Positions 1 through 10,897 of a stretch of DNA of 64,000 bases are shown here, piece by piece. Within the stretch, counting starts at the first letter, position 1. Every line of letters starts with the position of its first letter. Made by a program: the position numbers and the translations under genes. The stretch is from Nemophila menziesii. Lineage: Eukaryota; Streptophyta; Magnoliopsida; Boraginales; Hydrophyllaceae. Location of the stretch: the NCBI GenBank assembly GCA_029959085.1, contig JARWIR010000002.1:77900224-77964223 (forward strand). The letters are read 5' to 3'. A model generated the notes under the pieces. The model saw only the letters and a program-made list of their open reading frames with translations. It did no database searches and had not been told where the DNA came from.

Positions 1-2442
1 ATTTTGATATCTTCAAGGATAGTCCTAACTTTCCAGGGGTAGTTCGTGCTTGAGGAATAAATGGCTTTAAGAACGGTTTTAGCATCACTCTCAATTCTTG
101 TGCAATGGGAGGCCTTTTCAACGAAGAAAAGAATGGAATTTCTTAGAGTCTTTTGCTTCGGCTTCAAGACTTGAGTTGGTGTTGATCATCATAGCAAATC
201 CTGGGATGATATTTCCTTAACAGTCACGTATGGCGGCAGCGGCTGTAGCTTTCCCTTAGTTTATGTGAGGCATCAAGATTAAGTTTGCAAATTTGTTATG
301 GTGGTCTCGATGATGTAGAAGACGTTGCAATCCAAGATGGAGGGGCAACTGAATAATTAGAATGAGGGGGTTGGAAATGGGGCCTATAAACAACTGAACT
401 TCCCTGCAAATGTTATTAACAAGGATAAGACATGTAACATAATTAACAGTGACTTGTTTAAAAAGCATTTGGTTACGCATAATCCAAATTACCCAAAAAG
501 AAATTGTGACCATGGACAAAAGCTGTGATTTATCAGTTGTTGATTGCACTCTATCAAGTAAATTTTGAATCCAACAGTTAATGCCCAAGTTAAAATAAAG
601 ATCTGTCCCAAAGTTTATTGGTAATAAACACCAAATTTTTCTAGTCTATTCACATCTAATAAACAGGTGCTCAATGGTTTCCTCATCTTTGAGAAAAATA
701 TTACAAAGATAAGTAGAAGAGCATCTCCTGATATATCTATTTTTCTCAGTAGAAATGGCATTGGAAAGAACACGCCAAAGAAAAAATTGATACTTAGGAG
801 GGATCTTAGAGGAACAGTTGAGTTTAAAAGATCCAACCGCTTAAGTATCCAGACTTTGATGAATAATTGCCATTTGGAGTATAAGGCCAGATGAGTCTAT
901 CAGACTGGGTAGTCCAAGGGGTATCAAGATCAAGAATTCTCTTCGCAACATCTTGAGTAAAAAGGGATTTAACAAGATTAACCTTCCAAGATTTGTTCTG
1001 GATATCAAAAAGATCAGCCACAAATTTGGGAAAATAAGGGTCGTCACAGTAGAAAGTGGGTTTTTCGATCAGGGAGTACGCCCAATTATCTTTCCAAATT
1101 TTAGTATTATGGCCATCTCCAATAAGAGTAATGGCATGCCTCTTGATGAATCTGAATCCTTTAGAGATGCTATTCCAGATCCACGAGGTCCCTCTAACAG
1201 AGGTAGTGTCTTGTGTTTCACCAAACGGGAAATAAAATCCTTTAAGAACTTGATGAACCAAGGAGTTAGGGAAACCATAATAGGCCAAGCATGATTGGAG
1301 AGAAGGACAATATTTAAAGCTTCCAAATTTTTTATGCGTAATCCACCTAACAACTTTGTGGTCATAATTTTATTCCAATTAACCCAATGTATCCCTCTGT
1401 CTTCTTCATACCTCCACTGGAAATGGCAGGCAAGGGAGTTAAGCTTTTTAATAGTACCTTTAGGGATGGCCATAAGGCTCATAAAATAGGTAGGGAAAGC
1501 GTGAATAATAGAAGAGATAAGAGTAGCTTTCCTGCCACAGAAAGAAGGGACTTTTTCCACCCACTTAATTTGGAAGCAGCTTTAGAGATAAGTCCATCCA
1601 TGGCCTTGATCTATTAATTACACCACTCCATAGGAAAACCTAGGTATAACCCCAGGTACTTGACCACATGCATTTGTAAAGCATCAACCAAAATACATTT
1701 CATGTTTAACGTAGTATTAGGGCTAAGTAAAATAGAGGATTTATTCAGATTAATAGAAAGGCCAGAAGAAAAACAAAACTTACAGATAATTTCCTTGAAA
1801 GCGTGGATTTCAAGAAATAAATTGCGAAGGAAGAAGATTGAGTGATTAGCAAACAACAGATGATGGATAGCAGGACCATGTCTACTCAGTTTAATACCAT
1901 GGATATCTCCATTTCTGAAATCTTTTTCAATGAGGTTTGATAGAACATTAAAGGCAATGATGAAGAGATAGGGAGGGAGGGGTTCTCCCTGTCTAAGCCC
2001 ACGTGAAGGATTGAAAGAGATGGAGGGTTGTCCATTACATATAACATTAAAGCGAGCAGAAGTGACACAGTTAGTGATAAGATTAACCCAAGCCTTTGAG
2101 AATCCTAATCAATGGAGGACTTTAGACTAACTCACCTTATCATAAGCCTTATGGATATCGACTTTGATAATGGAAAAGCTATCCTTAGAATTTTTCCTGA
2201 GGTGTTTCAGTTTTTGAATAACTTCATAAACGATAATAATATTATCCTGGATTAACCTACCCTTGATAAAGGCATATTGGCAAGGAGAAATGATTATAAG
2301 GATAATCCGAGTTAGACGAAGGACCACAATATTTGAAATAATCTTATAAAGAAAATTGGTGCAAGAGATGGGACGATGTTGGCTAAAATTTTGAGGATTC
2401 TTGCACTTAGGGATAAGAATAATGTTAGTATCATTGGTAATC
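1..2442 (-). pseudogene. LINE ORF2 fragment, RT to zf-RVT region (copy 1)
   Basis: Decayed reverse-transcriptase polyprotein of a plant LINE, read right to left. Near 2420-2130 are the start of the RT domain (NDT, then RPIS-like residues), AFIKGRLIQDNI and KVDIHKAYDKVS, the last holding the first catalytic Asp. The palm and thumb follow at 1856-1614 (GLSINLNKSSILLSPN). The conserved post-RT block lies at 1560-1069 (IHWVNWNK, GGLRIKNLEALN). Linker and zf-RVT pieces lie at 1288-256. Several frameshifts and stops break the frame, so no product is expected. The 3' part continues beyond the left edge. The 5' part is cut off exactly where an LTR begins at 2443. The same break occurs in a near-identical copy at 23572-26074. 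Function was retrotransposition; this copy is dead. Confidence 0.9.
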
Positions 2443-3590
2443 TGATGTCTCCATGTTCTAATTATATGCTCATATGAGACATCATTTTTGGTGATTATTT
2501 GATTAATCGATAGACTTTTAGTGTTAAATCGTTATATTTCATTTTCCATCCTTGAATTGTAGTATTTTTCATTTATTAAGATTTTGCGCGTTAAATGGTT
2601 TGTTTTAGTGCAAAGTTTGTAGGTTCTTAATTCTATCAAGGAGAGGAATCAAGGATTAAAGTCTTAGATCATGTAAAGAAGTCAAAGACGACAAGAAATA
2701 TCCCGAAGAGTTGACAAGTTGAAGCTGTAAATCTGGAAGGCTAATGGTAATTGTTGATTTCGAGTGACTTAAACATGGATTCAACCTCTGAGTTGTAAAG
2801 AATATTCGTTGTTTATCGAGCTACGAAGAGTTAGCAAGTTAAAAGAGTCAATTCGGAGTTAAATTGAGAAAGTTACAACCGTTTTAGTGGAGGGTGTACA
2901 CTAGTTACGAAATTTGGATTTGAAGAGTGGACTTGTGTCATTTTATATTTCATTAATTCATTTAAAATAAGACCAAGTCCGATTTTAATAGTATATATAG
3001 GCCTTTTGAATTTATTTTTACACACAACTCAATTCACACAAGTCAGAATCGCCAGAGAGAAAGTCAGAAGTAAGGAAAAGGAGAAAGCTAAGAGCTGGAG
3101 AATTCATCTTCTCCAAATCACAGCCAAACCCAATTCCTCAATTAGGTTTTCTTATCTTTTAATTATGTATTAGACATGAGTTCATTTATTTTCATTTCTT
3201 TAGTTTTAATTTCTGTTATGAGCTAAATACTCTAAGTGCTTGAGAATCGCTTTAAAGGGTTGAGCCCCATTTTATTTAGTTAATGTTATTGAATTTGGGA
3301 TGAAAGATTTAATTTGAATTGGGTAATTTAGTATTTTCTATAATCGTGAATTTATTTACTGTCTTTGAAATTATGAATCAAATATAGAAATTAGTAATTA
3401 ATTTATTCATTATAGTGGCGTAATGATCACCTTGACAGAGGGTTTAATTATTGAACTAGGTAATAGATGTAAGATATAAATTAATGATCCTGACGGACTT
3501 AGTTAATCTTATAGCCAATTGGGTAAAATACTTGAACATTCAAAGGTAGCTTATAATTGCCCTGACGGGGTTTGTAATAAGTTATCTAAA
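2443..3590 (+). mobile_element. Ty3-type LTR fragment (plus orientation, 3' end missing)
   Basis: Starts with TGATGTCTCC and contains the inverted partner GAGACATCA about 40 bp later, the mark of this LTR family. A TATA box is at 2992-3000, followed by the leader. Three of the four C3-N4-G3 boxes are present: 3431 (degenerate), 3488-3497 and 3560-3569. Homology to the minus-strand LTRs at 31.6-36.3, 49.7 and 56.2 kb stops near 3590, before the U5 end and primer-binding site. It sits inside the LINE to its left, and the same junction recurs at 26075. Confidence 0.85.
2992..3000 (+). promoter_or_regulatory. LTR TATA box
   Basis: TATATATAG about 550 bp into the plus-strand LTR. The other plus copy has it at 26626-26634. 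Minus-strand LTRs of the family carry TATAAATAGA at the equivalent place, so this is the probable U3/R boundary. Confidence 0.6.
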
Positions 3591-4848
3591 AAAACATTAA
3601 GATTAATTTTTAAAACTTTTACATAAATAACACATAAAAAATAATAAATAATATTACTCTTTTTTTTTTTTACATATTGTTTTTATAGTTTAGCGTTGAG
3701 TTCATCAACTCTAATATTTAAAAGTTTTAAACTTTTGACTACATTTTTATAATAATTTTTGATGAATGAAAGGTTTATTTTTATTTTATATAAATCATAC
3801 TTAATGTTGATTAAGAGCTTGTTTTGGATTATTATTTTAAAATTAAAAATGCTTTTCAATTAAAATTAAATTATTTATAAAAAATATTAAAAAATATTTA
3901 AACATCTACAATTATTTTAAGTAATTATTTAAGTGCTTTTCCAAATAACAGACAAAATTCATTCCTATCAACTATTTGTTCTTAGATTAAAAAGATACAT
4001 GTGACTTCCGCAATTTCCTTTTTATTCTATCTAATTACTAGTAACTTTTTAGTTGCTCCAGTATAATAATGCTTTTATCATGTTTAACATCTAAAACAAT
4101 TGAAAATTTTGAATGAAACTTTGAATTAAATATTTGCTATAGTGATTTTATTTAGTTAGAGGGAGAATAATGTTCTGGTATTATCTTTAGAATTTGGTTA
4201 TTTTTTATTCATAGACAATATAAAAATTTGCAAATTACTTCTTAATATGACATATCCATGAACATTGGAAATTAAGAATAGATTTGTTTTAATCTTGTGA
4301 TTTCGTAATATTTCTATAAAACTAATATAATATTGTAAAATTTTATATTATTTATCAAGTGATATATCATTGTTTTTTATCTTTGTACTTAAAGTAATAT
4401 AAGAATATTATAATTTTTATTCTTAATACTTTTTTACATTTTACAAACTAAATATATGAAATTAATTATTGTGATATATACTTTGTATGTGTATTTAACC
4501 TTTAAAAATTGACTTAATTTTAAGTAACTAATAACCTAGTTTAAAACACAATGGTAAGTGAAAATAGACACACAACTTAATTTTATTCACTTTAATTTAT
4601 GTTTCCCATATTAAATATAATATATTAAAAGATAAAAACTAAATTAGGTCTTGTAGTTATTGGGTATTAGTCGATCATCTCTTTCCTCTTACTAAAGGTT
4701 GCCCCTATAGTTTTTACTTATATAGATATAAGGATATATGGAGTTGTTTAAAAAATTAATGATTCCCTTGTGACACAAGAAAGGTAGAGTAATCTCACCT
4801 AATCATAACTATACTAATTAATAATGAAATTGAGAAAATTAAATTTAA
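3591..4848. other. AT-rich intergenic DNA
   Basis: Strongly AT-rich, with no believable coding sequence on either strand. Around 3805-3955 lies a weak inverted-repeat remnant (GCTTGTTTTGGATTATT on the left, AAGTGCTTTTCCAAATAAC on the right) that resembles a decayed version of the small element at 5521-5752. Confidence 0.6.
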
Positions 4849-5028
4849 GAGTAATGCTGGATATCACCCCAAATCGTATCACCCTTTCATCGCCTCCTAT
4901 GTGGATTAAAAATAAACTAATCATATAATTTCTCTTTCCTGATTTATCATTTTCTTTCTCTATTATGATTGGTCCACATAGAAAACGATGAAAGAGTGAT
5001 ACGATTTGGGGTGATATCCAGCATTACT
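4849..5028. mobile_element. Mutator-type MITE, family GAGTAATGCTGG, copy 1
   Basis: 180-bp fold-back element. The left end, GAGTAATGCTGGATATCACC, is repeated inverted at the right end, and the similarity runs about 45 bp into each side. No coding. The flanks (taaatttaa and atgttatcc) no longer match, so the target duplication has been lost here. Two relatives at 6130 and 45157 keep perfect 9-bp duplications, which places the family with Mutator-like elements. Confidence 0.85.
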
Positions 5029-5520
5029 ATGTTATCCATTGTAGAATAAATTTATGTATAAGTATACTAGTATATATAATGTCGTGGTACCTGCGGTTGA
5101 AAAACCTAATACTATTAGGTGGCCTTAGCATATATGTTTGTATCTTATATATTTTTTAACCAAATATAATTTTATTTATTTCAATTTTGAGAAAACAAAT
5201 AGATTTTTTTTTTCTTTTTCTTTTGGACTTAAACAAATAGAATTCATCAAGTATTTTTAATACTTTGGGTGTGACTTTACTTTCTCTTATCGTTGACCCC
5301 AAGCATTTGAGAGGTCTTGGTTAAAACTTCTTAAAAGGTTTCTTATGTAAGTAACACGAATAAAACAATAAATTTAATAGAACAATAACACGAATATCAA
5401 TAAATTTCACAACTAGGTTTGTGGGTTTTAGGATAATTTTTTCAACTCATCAAATTTTTTACTATTTAGATATTTTACAAAAATATAAACAATGGTTTCA
5501 TGACATAGTTTCTTATATCA
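5029..5520. other. AT-rich intergenic DNA
   Basis: No coding potential or recognisable element seen; it separates two MITEs. Confidence 0.5.
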
Positions 5521-5752
5521 GTGCCTGTTTGGGATTGCTTTTTAAAATAATCACTTAAAGTGATTTTAGAGATATAACAATATTTTAGACTCTAAAAATC
5601 ACTTTTAGAAAAAGCACTAGATTAGTGATTATTAAAATAATCACTTAAAGTGATTTTAGATGTCAAAATATTTTTTTAATATTTTTTACAAATATTTTAA
5701 TTTTAATAAAAAAACGCTTTTAGCTCCAAAATAATCGATCCCAAACAGGCAC
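5521..5752. mobile_element. Small inverted-repeat element (MITE-like), superfamily unresolved
   Basis: 232 bp bounded by GTGCCTGTTTGGGA and its inverse TCCCAAACAGGCAC. The interior has two copies of AAAATAATCACTTAAAGTG, at about 5546 and 5635. Flanking bases give no clear 3-, 8- or 9-bp duplication, so hAT and PIF/Harbinger both remain possible. Confidence 0.7.
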
Positions 5753-5872
5753 TTATTGTGAACTCTTAATCATTTTATAAGAATAAATGAAATATACAAA
5801 ATAAGATTTTTGGTTTAGTTAATTAATTAGAAACAAAATTTTAAATAACAAAAAACTAAATAACTCTATTAT

Positions 5873-5917
<45 letters not shown>

Positions 5918-6120
5918 CAATAGAGTTCAAACAAGATCCAAGATTACCTTTAAAGATAAATATATGACATTTCTAAAGGTTTTGACAAAAAAAAAAAGAC
6001 ATCTCTATATGTTTAGCTTATGCCATATGTCAACAAAATAAAACCATACACAAAACATATAATCAATATTGTTTTTTTTTTCTAATTTGAGAGAAGTATA
6101 ATGCTTTGATGCATTGATAT
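5753..6120. repeat. AT-rich DNA with (AT)n microsatellite at 5877-5913
   Basis: About 18 uninterrupted AT dinucleotides within AT-rich non-coding DNA. No gene seen. Confidence 0.8.
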
Positions 6121-6129
6121 ATTAAATTA

Positions 6130-6310
6130 GAGTAATGCTGGATATCACCCCAAACTGTATCACCATTTTATCGCTTCCTATGTGGACCAATCATAAAAGA
6201 GAGAAAAAATAATAAACCAAGAAAGAGAAATTATATGATTGGTTTATTTAAAATCTACCTAAGAAGCGATAAAAGGGTGATGCAATTTGAGATGATATCC
6301 AGCATTACTC
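6130..6310. mobile_element. Mutator-type MITE, family GAGTAATGCTGG, copy 2
   Basis: 181-bp fold-back element with ends GAGTAATGCTGGATATC and GATATCCAGCATTACTC. It is flanked by a perfect 9-bp target duplication, ATTAAATTA, at 6121-6129 and 6311-6319, the length expected of Mutator-like insertion. No coding. Confidence 0.93.
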
Positions 6311-6914
6311 ATTAAATTATATTAAAATTAGATAAATTAACATTCGGTTTTTAACTTTTTTCTAAAATATTTACTAATTTGTTACAAGATTTTTGAAATG
6401 AAATAAAAAACTTTTTTTAATCATCTTTTGATTTCTAATATCTTATTTTATCTACACTTATGAATTTTAAAGGTTATGATTATCCTGAACTAACCATTCA
6501 TTTAATATAGCAAGTATTTAAAAGGAATTTTGACATTAGAATAAAATATATTTTTTTGATCTAGTAGAAAATATGTTATCTTTTCAAACTAAATACTATA
6601 TTGAACACTTTATTTTATGGGTCAATTACCCAAGGAGATTTGAGGAGAATCAATGTGCCATATAGGGACCAAGTGATTCCTCTCTCTTATTTAGAGGCCA
6701 ATAAGATGTTCAATGTCATAACTACCTTTATAGTGTACATAAGACAAAAAAAATAGATTTCTCTCTCCTCCACTACCATTACACTCTCTCCTCCATTACC
6801 ATTAATCTCTCTCCTCGTTTATCATTTTTCTCTCTCCTTCTTCATTAATTATCAAATAATTTCCAGCTCCGACCACAACCACCGATCACCTCCGACCACC
6901 GCTGGCCACCGCCG

Positions 6915-7205
6915 GAAAAAGTTCTGAGCGTGGAAAAAAGTTCTGAGTCTGGAAAAAAGTTCTGAGTCTGGAAAATAGTTCTGAGTCTGGAAAAAAGTTC
7001 TGAGTCTGAAATATAGTTTTGAGCGTAGAAAATAGTTCTGAGCGTTGAAAATAGTTCTGAGCCTGGGGTGTTGAGCATGGAAAAAGTTCTGAGCCTGGCG
7101 TACTGAGCATGAAAAAAGTACTGAGCATGGGCTACTCAGGATGAAAAAGGTTGCCGAGTATCGGAAAAAAGTTCTGAGTGTCGAAAAAAGTTTCTGAGTA
7201 TTCGA
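6915..7205. repeat. Minisatellite, unit of about 19-20 bp
   Basis: A dozen or more variants of AAAAAAGTTCTGAGTCTGG follow one another, with single-base changes (GAGTCTGG, GAGCGTGG, GAGCCTGG). It lies inside the Mutator-like element at 6619-8302. Confidence 0.85.
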
Positions 7206-7285
7206 TTTTTTTTGTTGACTAACTTTATTGAGCATGCTCGTTTTCTCAGTATCTTTACTGAGCATGCTCAGTACCTTGCTGAGTG

Positions 7286-7378
7286 TTTCTCATATAATCA
7301 GTAAAAGTGATGAGCATTTCTTATATAATCAGTAAAAGTGTTGAGCATTTCTTGTATAATCAGTAAAAATGTTGAGCA
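7286..7378. repeat. Three-unit tandem repeat, 31-bp period
   Basis: Three near-identical 31-bp units containing ATATAATCAGTAAAAGTG and ending in TTGAGCA or ATGAGCA. The TGAGCA word is shared with the neighbouring 19-20-bp minisatellite, suggesting a common origin. Confidence 0.85.
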
Positions 7379-8576
7379 TTTAGACAAAAGTTATGGAGTT
7401 TAATACAACAATCTATTTTACATTACTTCTGAAAAGAAGAAGAAAAATATGAGTCAAACTATTACATCCAAAAAAAATGCTAAAATTAAAATATATTAAT
7501 AAATTACATCTGATAAGAAAAAGGGAAGAAAAAGTCAACTAATTTGTAATAGTTGATTTGTAACTTTGCTCCATACACGGTTACAATACTAAAAAAATCA
7601 AAGAAATGAAAAACAAAAGCTGTCAATATTATGAAAAAAAATTCGACTGCGGCAGAATGTGAATATTATGCAAAAAATGTTGAGCGCTATCAATTGCTAT
7701 AATTGCTCTTCCAAAATGTTGAGCCCTATTTATTAATTAAAAAATTAGAAAGGCAAATATTAATAAGAATAAGTACAACAGCTTGATGATATTTGTGAAG
7801 GACAATAACTTCCTGTTGCTGAAGAAAATCGCCTGCACAGTGGCGGAGAACCAAATCGGAGGTGTGGCTCTCCTCCGGCGAGGTCGAAGCTCATCGCGAG
7901 GTTAGGTCACCGGATCTAGGGTTCCGCCGTGAAACTCGAAGCTCCGAGGTCTTCTTAGGTTACCGAATCTAAGGTAACGCCGTGAGGCTTGGTTTGTGAG
8001 TGATCGGAGAAGAGCTCTTGGTTTGTATTTTCGCCGGATTGAGTTTCAAAGAGAGAGAAAGAGACGAGAGATGAGAGAGGAGAGAGAAGAGAGGAGAGAT
8101 TAAGCGTGTTTTGTGTTTTGACTTTTATTTGACAAAAGATATTATATATAGGTAAATAAAAAACAAAAGAGGGTAAGAAGGTAATTGGTTTTTTAGTCTA
8201 CAGTGTTAAAATTAGTTTGTGGTCTTTAGTAAGAAGAGTTAATCTACCCGCTTTTGTTAGGACACGAGGTGGTCTCTTCAAGACCCTTTGGGTAATAATC
8301 TCTTATTTTATTTGATACTCATATTTTATAACGTAAATTATGCTATACGCCATTTTTTATACTATTTAAGACAATATATATTTTAATTAGAAATAAATTA
8401 TTATTATTTTTATATATTTTTAGTATAATTTTATCTAATTTTTAATCAGATCAGATCACACATTTGGTATGAAAATAATGGTATATAATATTAAAATGAA
8501 CGAAATAAAAAAAAATATCGAATTGTTCTTTTAAGCATGCGATATAACTAGATTTTGTGGGGTTCAAGTAACATTG

Positions 8577-8671
8577 ATATCTCTTGGTGGAATGATGCAG
8601 TGGTTGTCGGATCATTTCATAACTTGTGTAATAACTACTCCTTAGTTTGTTTTATTTATTCGACAAAAAGA
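8577..8671 (+). mobile_element. 95-bp LINE 3' tail remnant with 11-bp target duplication
   Basis: Flanked by AAGTAACATTG at 8566-8576 and 8672-8682. The insert ends in a short A-rich run (cgacaaaaaga), as expected of a severely 5'-truncated LINE reverse-transcribed at its target. It carries no usable coding sequence. A full LINE was later inserted about 30 bp downstream. Confidence 0.7.
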
Positions 8672-8760
8672 AAGTAACATTGTGCATAAAGTAATTTATT
8701 GGAAAAAAAGCTCTCTTCAAAGAATCCAAAAACTAGTCGTTAGGCAAAATAGCAACCTCA

Positions 8761-9123
8761 ATGGATCCGATGATTCCAAGCCCGCCTGATAAAGTGGGCG
8801 GCTACGCACCTTCACCACCAGAAAAAGATTCACCACCTGAAAACATGGTAGTTGATGCTAACGAGAATGCATCAGCAGCAGACATGGCTGTTGATGGCAG
8901 TGTAACTAAGCCGGCCGTTGACAAGCCTCGCAATGGGGTGGAGACAACAGAGAAAGAGGAGTATCCGCCTCTAAATGCATCGGCGGCGAGAACCAGCAAG
9001 CGGGCTAGGGCTACTATCGACCCGCCGGAAACTATTGCACAACAGACACGGCCAATTGCTCAATCCGATCGCGAGGAAATAAATATTCCGCCAAAAAAAA
9101 TTCAGGTTGGCATTCAGCTTTAA
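8761..9123 (+). CDS. LINE ORF1, N-terminal part
   Basis: 120-residue frame opening 58 bp inside the element. It encodes a Pro-, Ala- and acid-rich, presumably disordered segment (SPPDKVGGYAPSPPEK, then KEEYPPLNASAARTSKRAR), typical of the poorly conserved N-terminus of plant LINE ORF1. It has no recognisable fold. Its stop overlaps the start of the next frame as TAATG at 9121-9125. Either one ancestral ORF1 was split by a frameshift or the two are translated by coupled reinitiation. I favour a frameshift, because ORF1 of this family is normally one protein. Confidence 0.6.
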   Translation: MDPMIPSPPDKVGGYAPSPPEKDSPPENMVVDANENASAADMAVDGSVTKPAVDKPRNGVETTEKEEYPPLNASAARTSKRARATIDPPETIAQQTRPIAQSDREEINIPPKKIQVGIQL

Positions 9124-10166
9124 TGGGTAATAATATAGTTATTCCAACGATCATTGACAGTGGAGAAATAAAAAATAATAGAACCAATGAAAATGATAAC
9201 GATTTTATGGCTTCAATTAAGGATGATGTACCGCTTGAAAATTGTGAAATTCCACAAGTCCTTAGGTCTAGAGAGGAAATAATAGAAGGTATTCAACTAT
9301 GGAATAATACAGTAGTAGTAAAACTCTTGGGGTATAAAGTGGGTTTTAATTATCTGACTTCGAAACTTAAACAAATATGGAATCCGAAGGGATTAATTGA
9401 GATAGTTGAAGTAGGATATGGATACTTTATGGTGAAATTTGGGTTGAAAGAGGACTGTGAATTCGCTTTAGGGGGGGGGGGGGGGGCATGGATGATTTAT
9501 GACCATTATTTAGTAGTGAGAGAGTGGTCCCCTAGCTTTAAGCCACATATAGAGTCTATAGTCACTACCACGGTATGGGTTCGGATTTCAAACGTGGGAA
9601 TGCAGAATTATACGGCACGCATTCTTCGGAAAATGGGTAAACTGGTTGGTAAAACAGTTCGGATTGACCCATTAACTAAAGCTAGAAAAAAGGGTAATTA
9701 CGCTAGGCTAGCCGTGGAGGTTGATTTGAAAAAGGCACTTGTACCGAAAATTCATATAGGTGGGGAGGTGTGCCTTGTTGAATATGAAGGGCTCCACCTA
9801 GTGTGTTTTGAATGCAGGAGATTTGGACACCAAAAGGATCAGTGTGGGGATAATACTCCGAAAGATACACAAACTCCGGAAAGTAGCGAGGGGAAAAAGA
9901 ATACGGAACAGCCGCAAAACCCCAGTACAAGTAGGGATGGTAGTAACACATATGGAGAGTGGATGGTTGTTAGAAGGGGAGGCAGAGATAATAATAGAGG
10001 GGTCAATGGAATGAGTGCAGGTGGATATCGTGGGGGTATAAATAAGGAGTTAGGGAACAAGTTTGGAGCGCTTTATATCGAGAAAAATAAGAGATATACA
10101 CCGGAGATTGTTTGGGGCTCCTCGGGGGGTAGTAAAATGAAATACCAGTCAAGGGGGACAAAATAA
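9123..10166 (+). CDS. LINE ORF1 core: DUF4283 plus CCHC zinc knuckle
   Basis: 347 residues, uninterrupted. Residues about 55-150 match the DUF4283 nucleic-acid-binding domain (VVVKLLGYKVGFNYLTSKL, then AWMIYDHYLVVREW). Around residue 225 is a CX2CX4HX4C knuckle (CFECRRFGHQKDQC), the zf-CCHC_4 type that follows DUF4283 in plant LINEs. The tail is Gly/Asn-rich. The protein should bind element RNA and form ribonucleoprotein particles. A run of 16 G at 9471-9486 encodes a poly-Gly stretch where relatives have one or two Gly, so the run probably expanded. The start is uncertain because the preceding frame may be part of the same protein. Confidence 0.8.
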   Translation: MGNNIVIPTIIDSGEIKNNRTNENDNDFMASIKDDVPLENCEIPQVLRSREEIIEGIQLWNNTVVVKLLGYKVGFNYLTSKLKQIWNPKGLIEIVEVGYGYFMVKFGLKEDCEFALGGGGGAWMIYDHYLVVREWSPSFKPHIESIVTTTVWVRISNVGMQNYTARILRKMGKLVGKTVRIDPLTKARKKGNYARLAVEVDLKKALVPKIHIGGEVCLVEYEGLHLVCFECRRFGHQKDQCGDNTPKDTQTPESSEGKKNTEQPQNPSTSRDGSNTYGEWMVVRRGGRDNNRGVNGMSAGGYRGGINKELGNKFGALYIEKNKRYTPEIVWGSSGGSKMKYQSRGTK

Positions 10167-10200
10167 AAAGACACTGAGGGGAGGGTCGTCAAGTAATGGT

Positions 10201-10897
10201 GTGACACGTTCCGGTGGGGGACACAAAATTTTAATGGCGCCGGATTTCGAGTCGAGACGGCAACTTTCATCAGTCCCTGAAGTGATAAATTTCGAAGCAA
10301 AAAAAGGGTCACACAATGGGGCTGTGGTACCTTTAGTGGGAAATAAAAAAGATAAGAAAGGTAAAGGTACAAAGGAGCTGATGGGAGTAAATAATGTTGT
10401 GGCAAATATAATTGATGAAAATGGGGCGTTAAATAAGAGGGATGGGAAGTTAGTTATTGGAGGACAGAGGGAGCAAGAGGTGAGGGGCGAAAGTGAGCTG
10501 ATGGGTGAAGAAGAAAAAGAAAAGAAAAAATAGTAGCAGCATGGTTTTTCGTGAGGAGCAAAATAGGAGCAGTAATATGGAGAGGACCATAAGGACCAGC
10601 GAGGCAATTAATAAAAGTGTAAACCCACAACAGTGGGTGTCTTGTTCCAGAGGGGACATGGGTTCAGCAGATGCTGGGGTTGAATTCGACACTCCAACTG
10701 ATTTTGGAGAGCTGATTCACTCGGCAGCCAACAATAAAATGGGTGGGACCTCGACCACAGCAGACCCCATACCAGCAGATCCGGGGGAGCGAGCTGTTTC
10801 TTCTGATGCAGAAAATCATCCGGAGGACCAAGAGCTAGACGAGATCATGGAATACGTGCCGGAAACCGCGGAGGACGGAAGACAGGTATGTTGCTAA
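10201..10897 (+). pseudogene. LINE ORF1 C-terminal tail, frame-broken
   Basis: Two overlapping open stretches (10201-10533 and 10505-10897, in different frames) continue past the ORF1 stop at 10164-10166. They encode Lys- and Glu-rich low-complexity sequence ending in an acidic segment (DAENHPEDQELDEIMEY), which fits the long unstructured tail of ORF1 before ORF2. The A-rich run near 10515-10532 is a likely slippage site for the frame change. No domain is recognised. It overlaps the ORF2 start by 10 bp. Confidence 0.5.

Larger units (their letters stand above)
6619..8302. mobile_element. Non-autonomous Mutator-like element with minisatellites
   Basis: A 1,684-bp element flanked by a perfect 9-bp duplication, TTATTTTAT (6610-6618 and 8303-8311). 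The ends are imperfect inverted repeats: 21 of the first 30 positions match, with core ATTACCCAA. Just inside both ends are mirror-image tracts, CT-rich at 6755-6845 and GA-rich at 8050-8100. The interior holds two minisatellites (6915-7205 and 7286-7378) and a GC-richer block at 7840-8050 that could be captured host sequence. No transposase is encoded. Minus-strand reading frames at 6845-7265 are by-products of the 19-20-bp repeat. Movement would depend on a transposase supplied elsewhere. Confidence 0.8.

Noticed and set aside
667..1617. Plus-strand open frames at 667-1617 and again at 24236-25470
   Set aside because: They lie antisense to the LINE ORF2 coding blocks and have no family signature; shadows of the minus-strand gene.
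6845..7265. Overlapping minus-strand frames with a repeated LFSRLRTFF-like unit
   Set aside because: They result from a 19-20-bp minisatellite open in several frames; nothing suggests translation.
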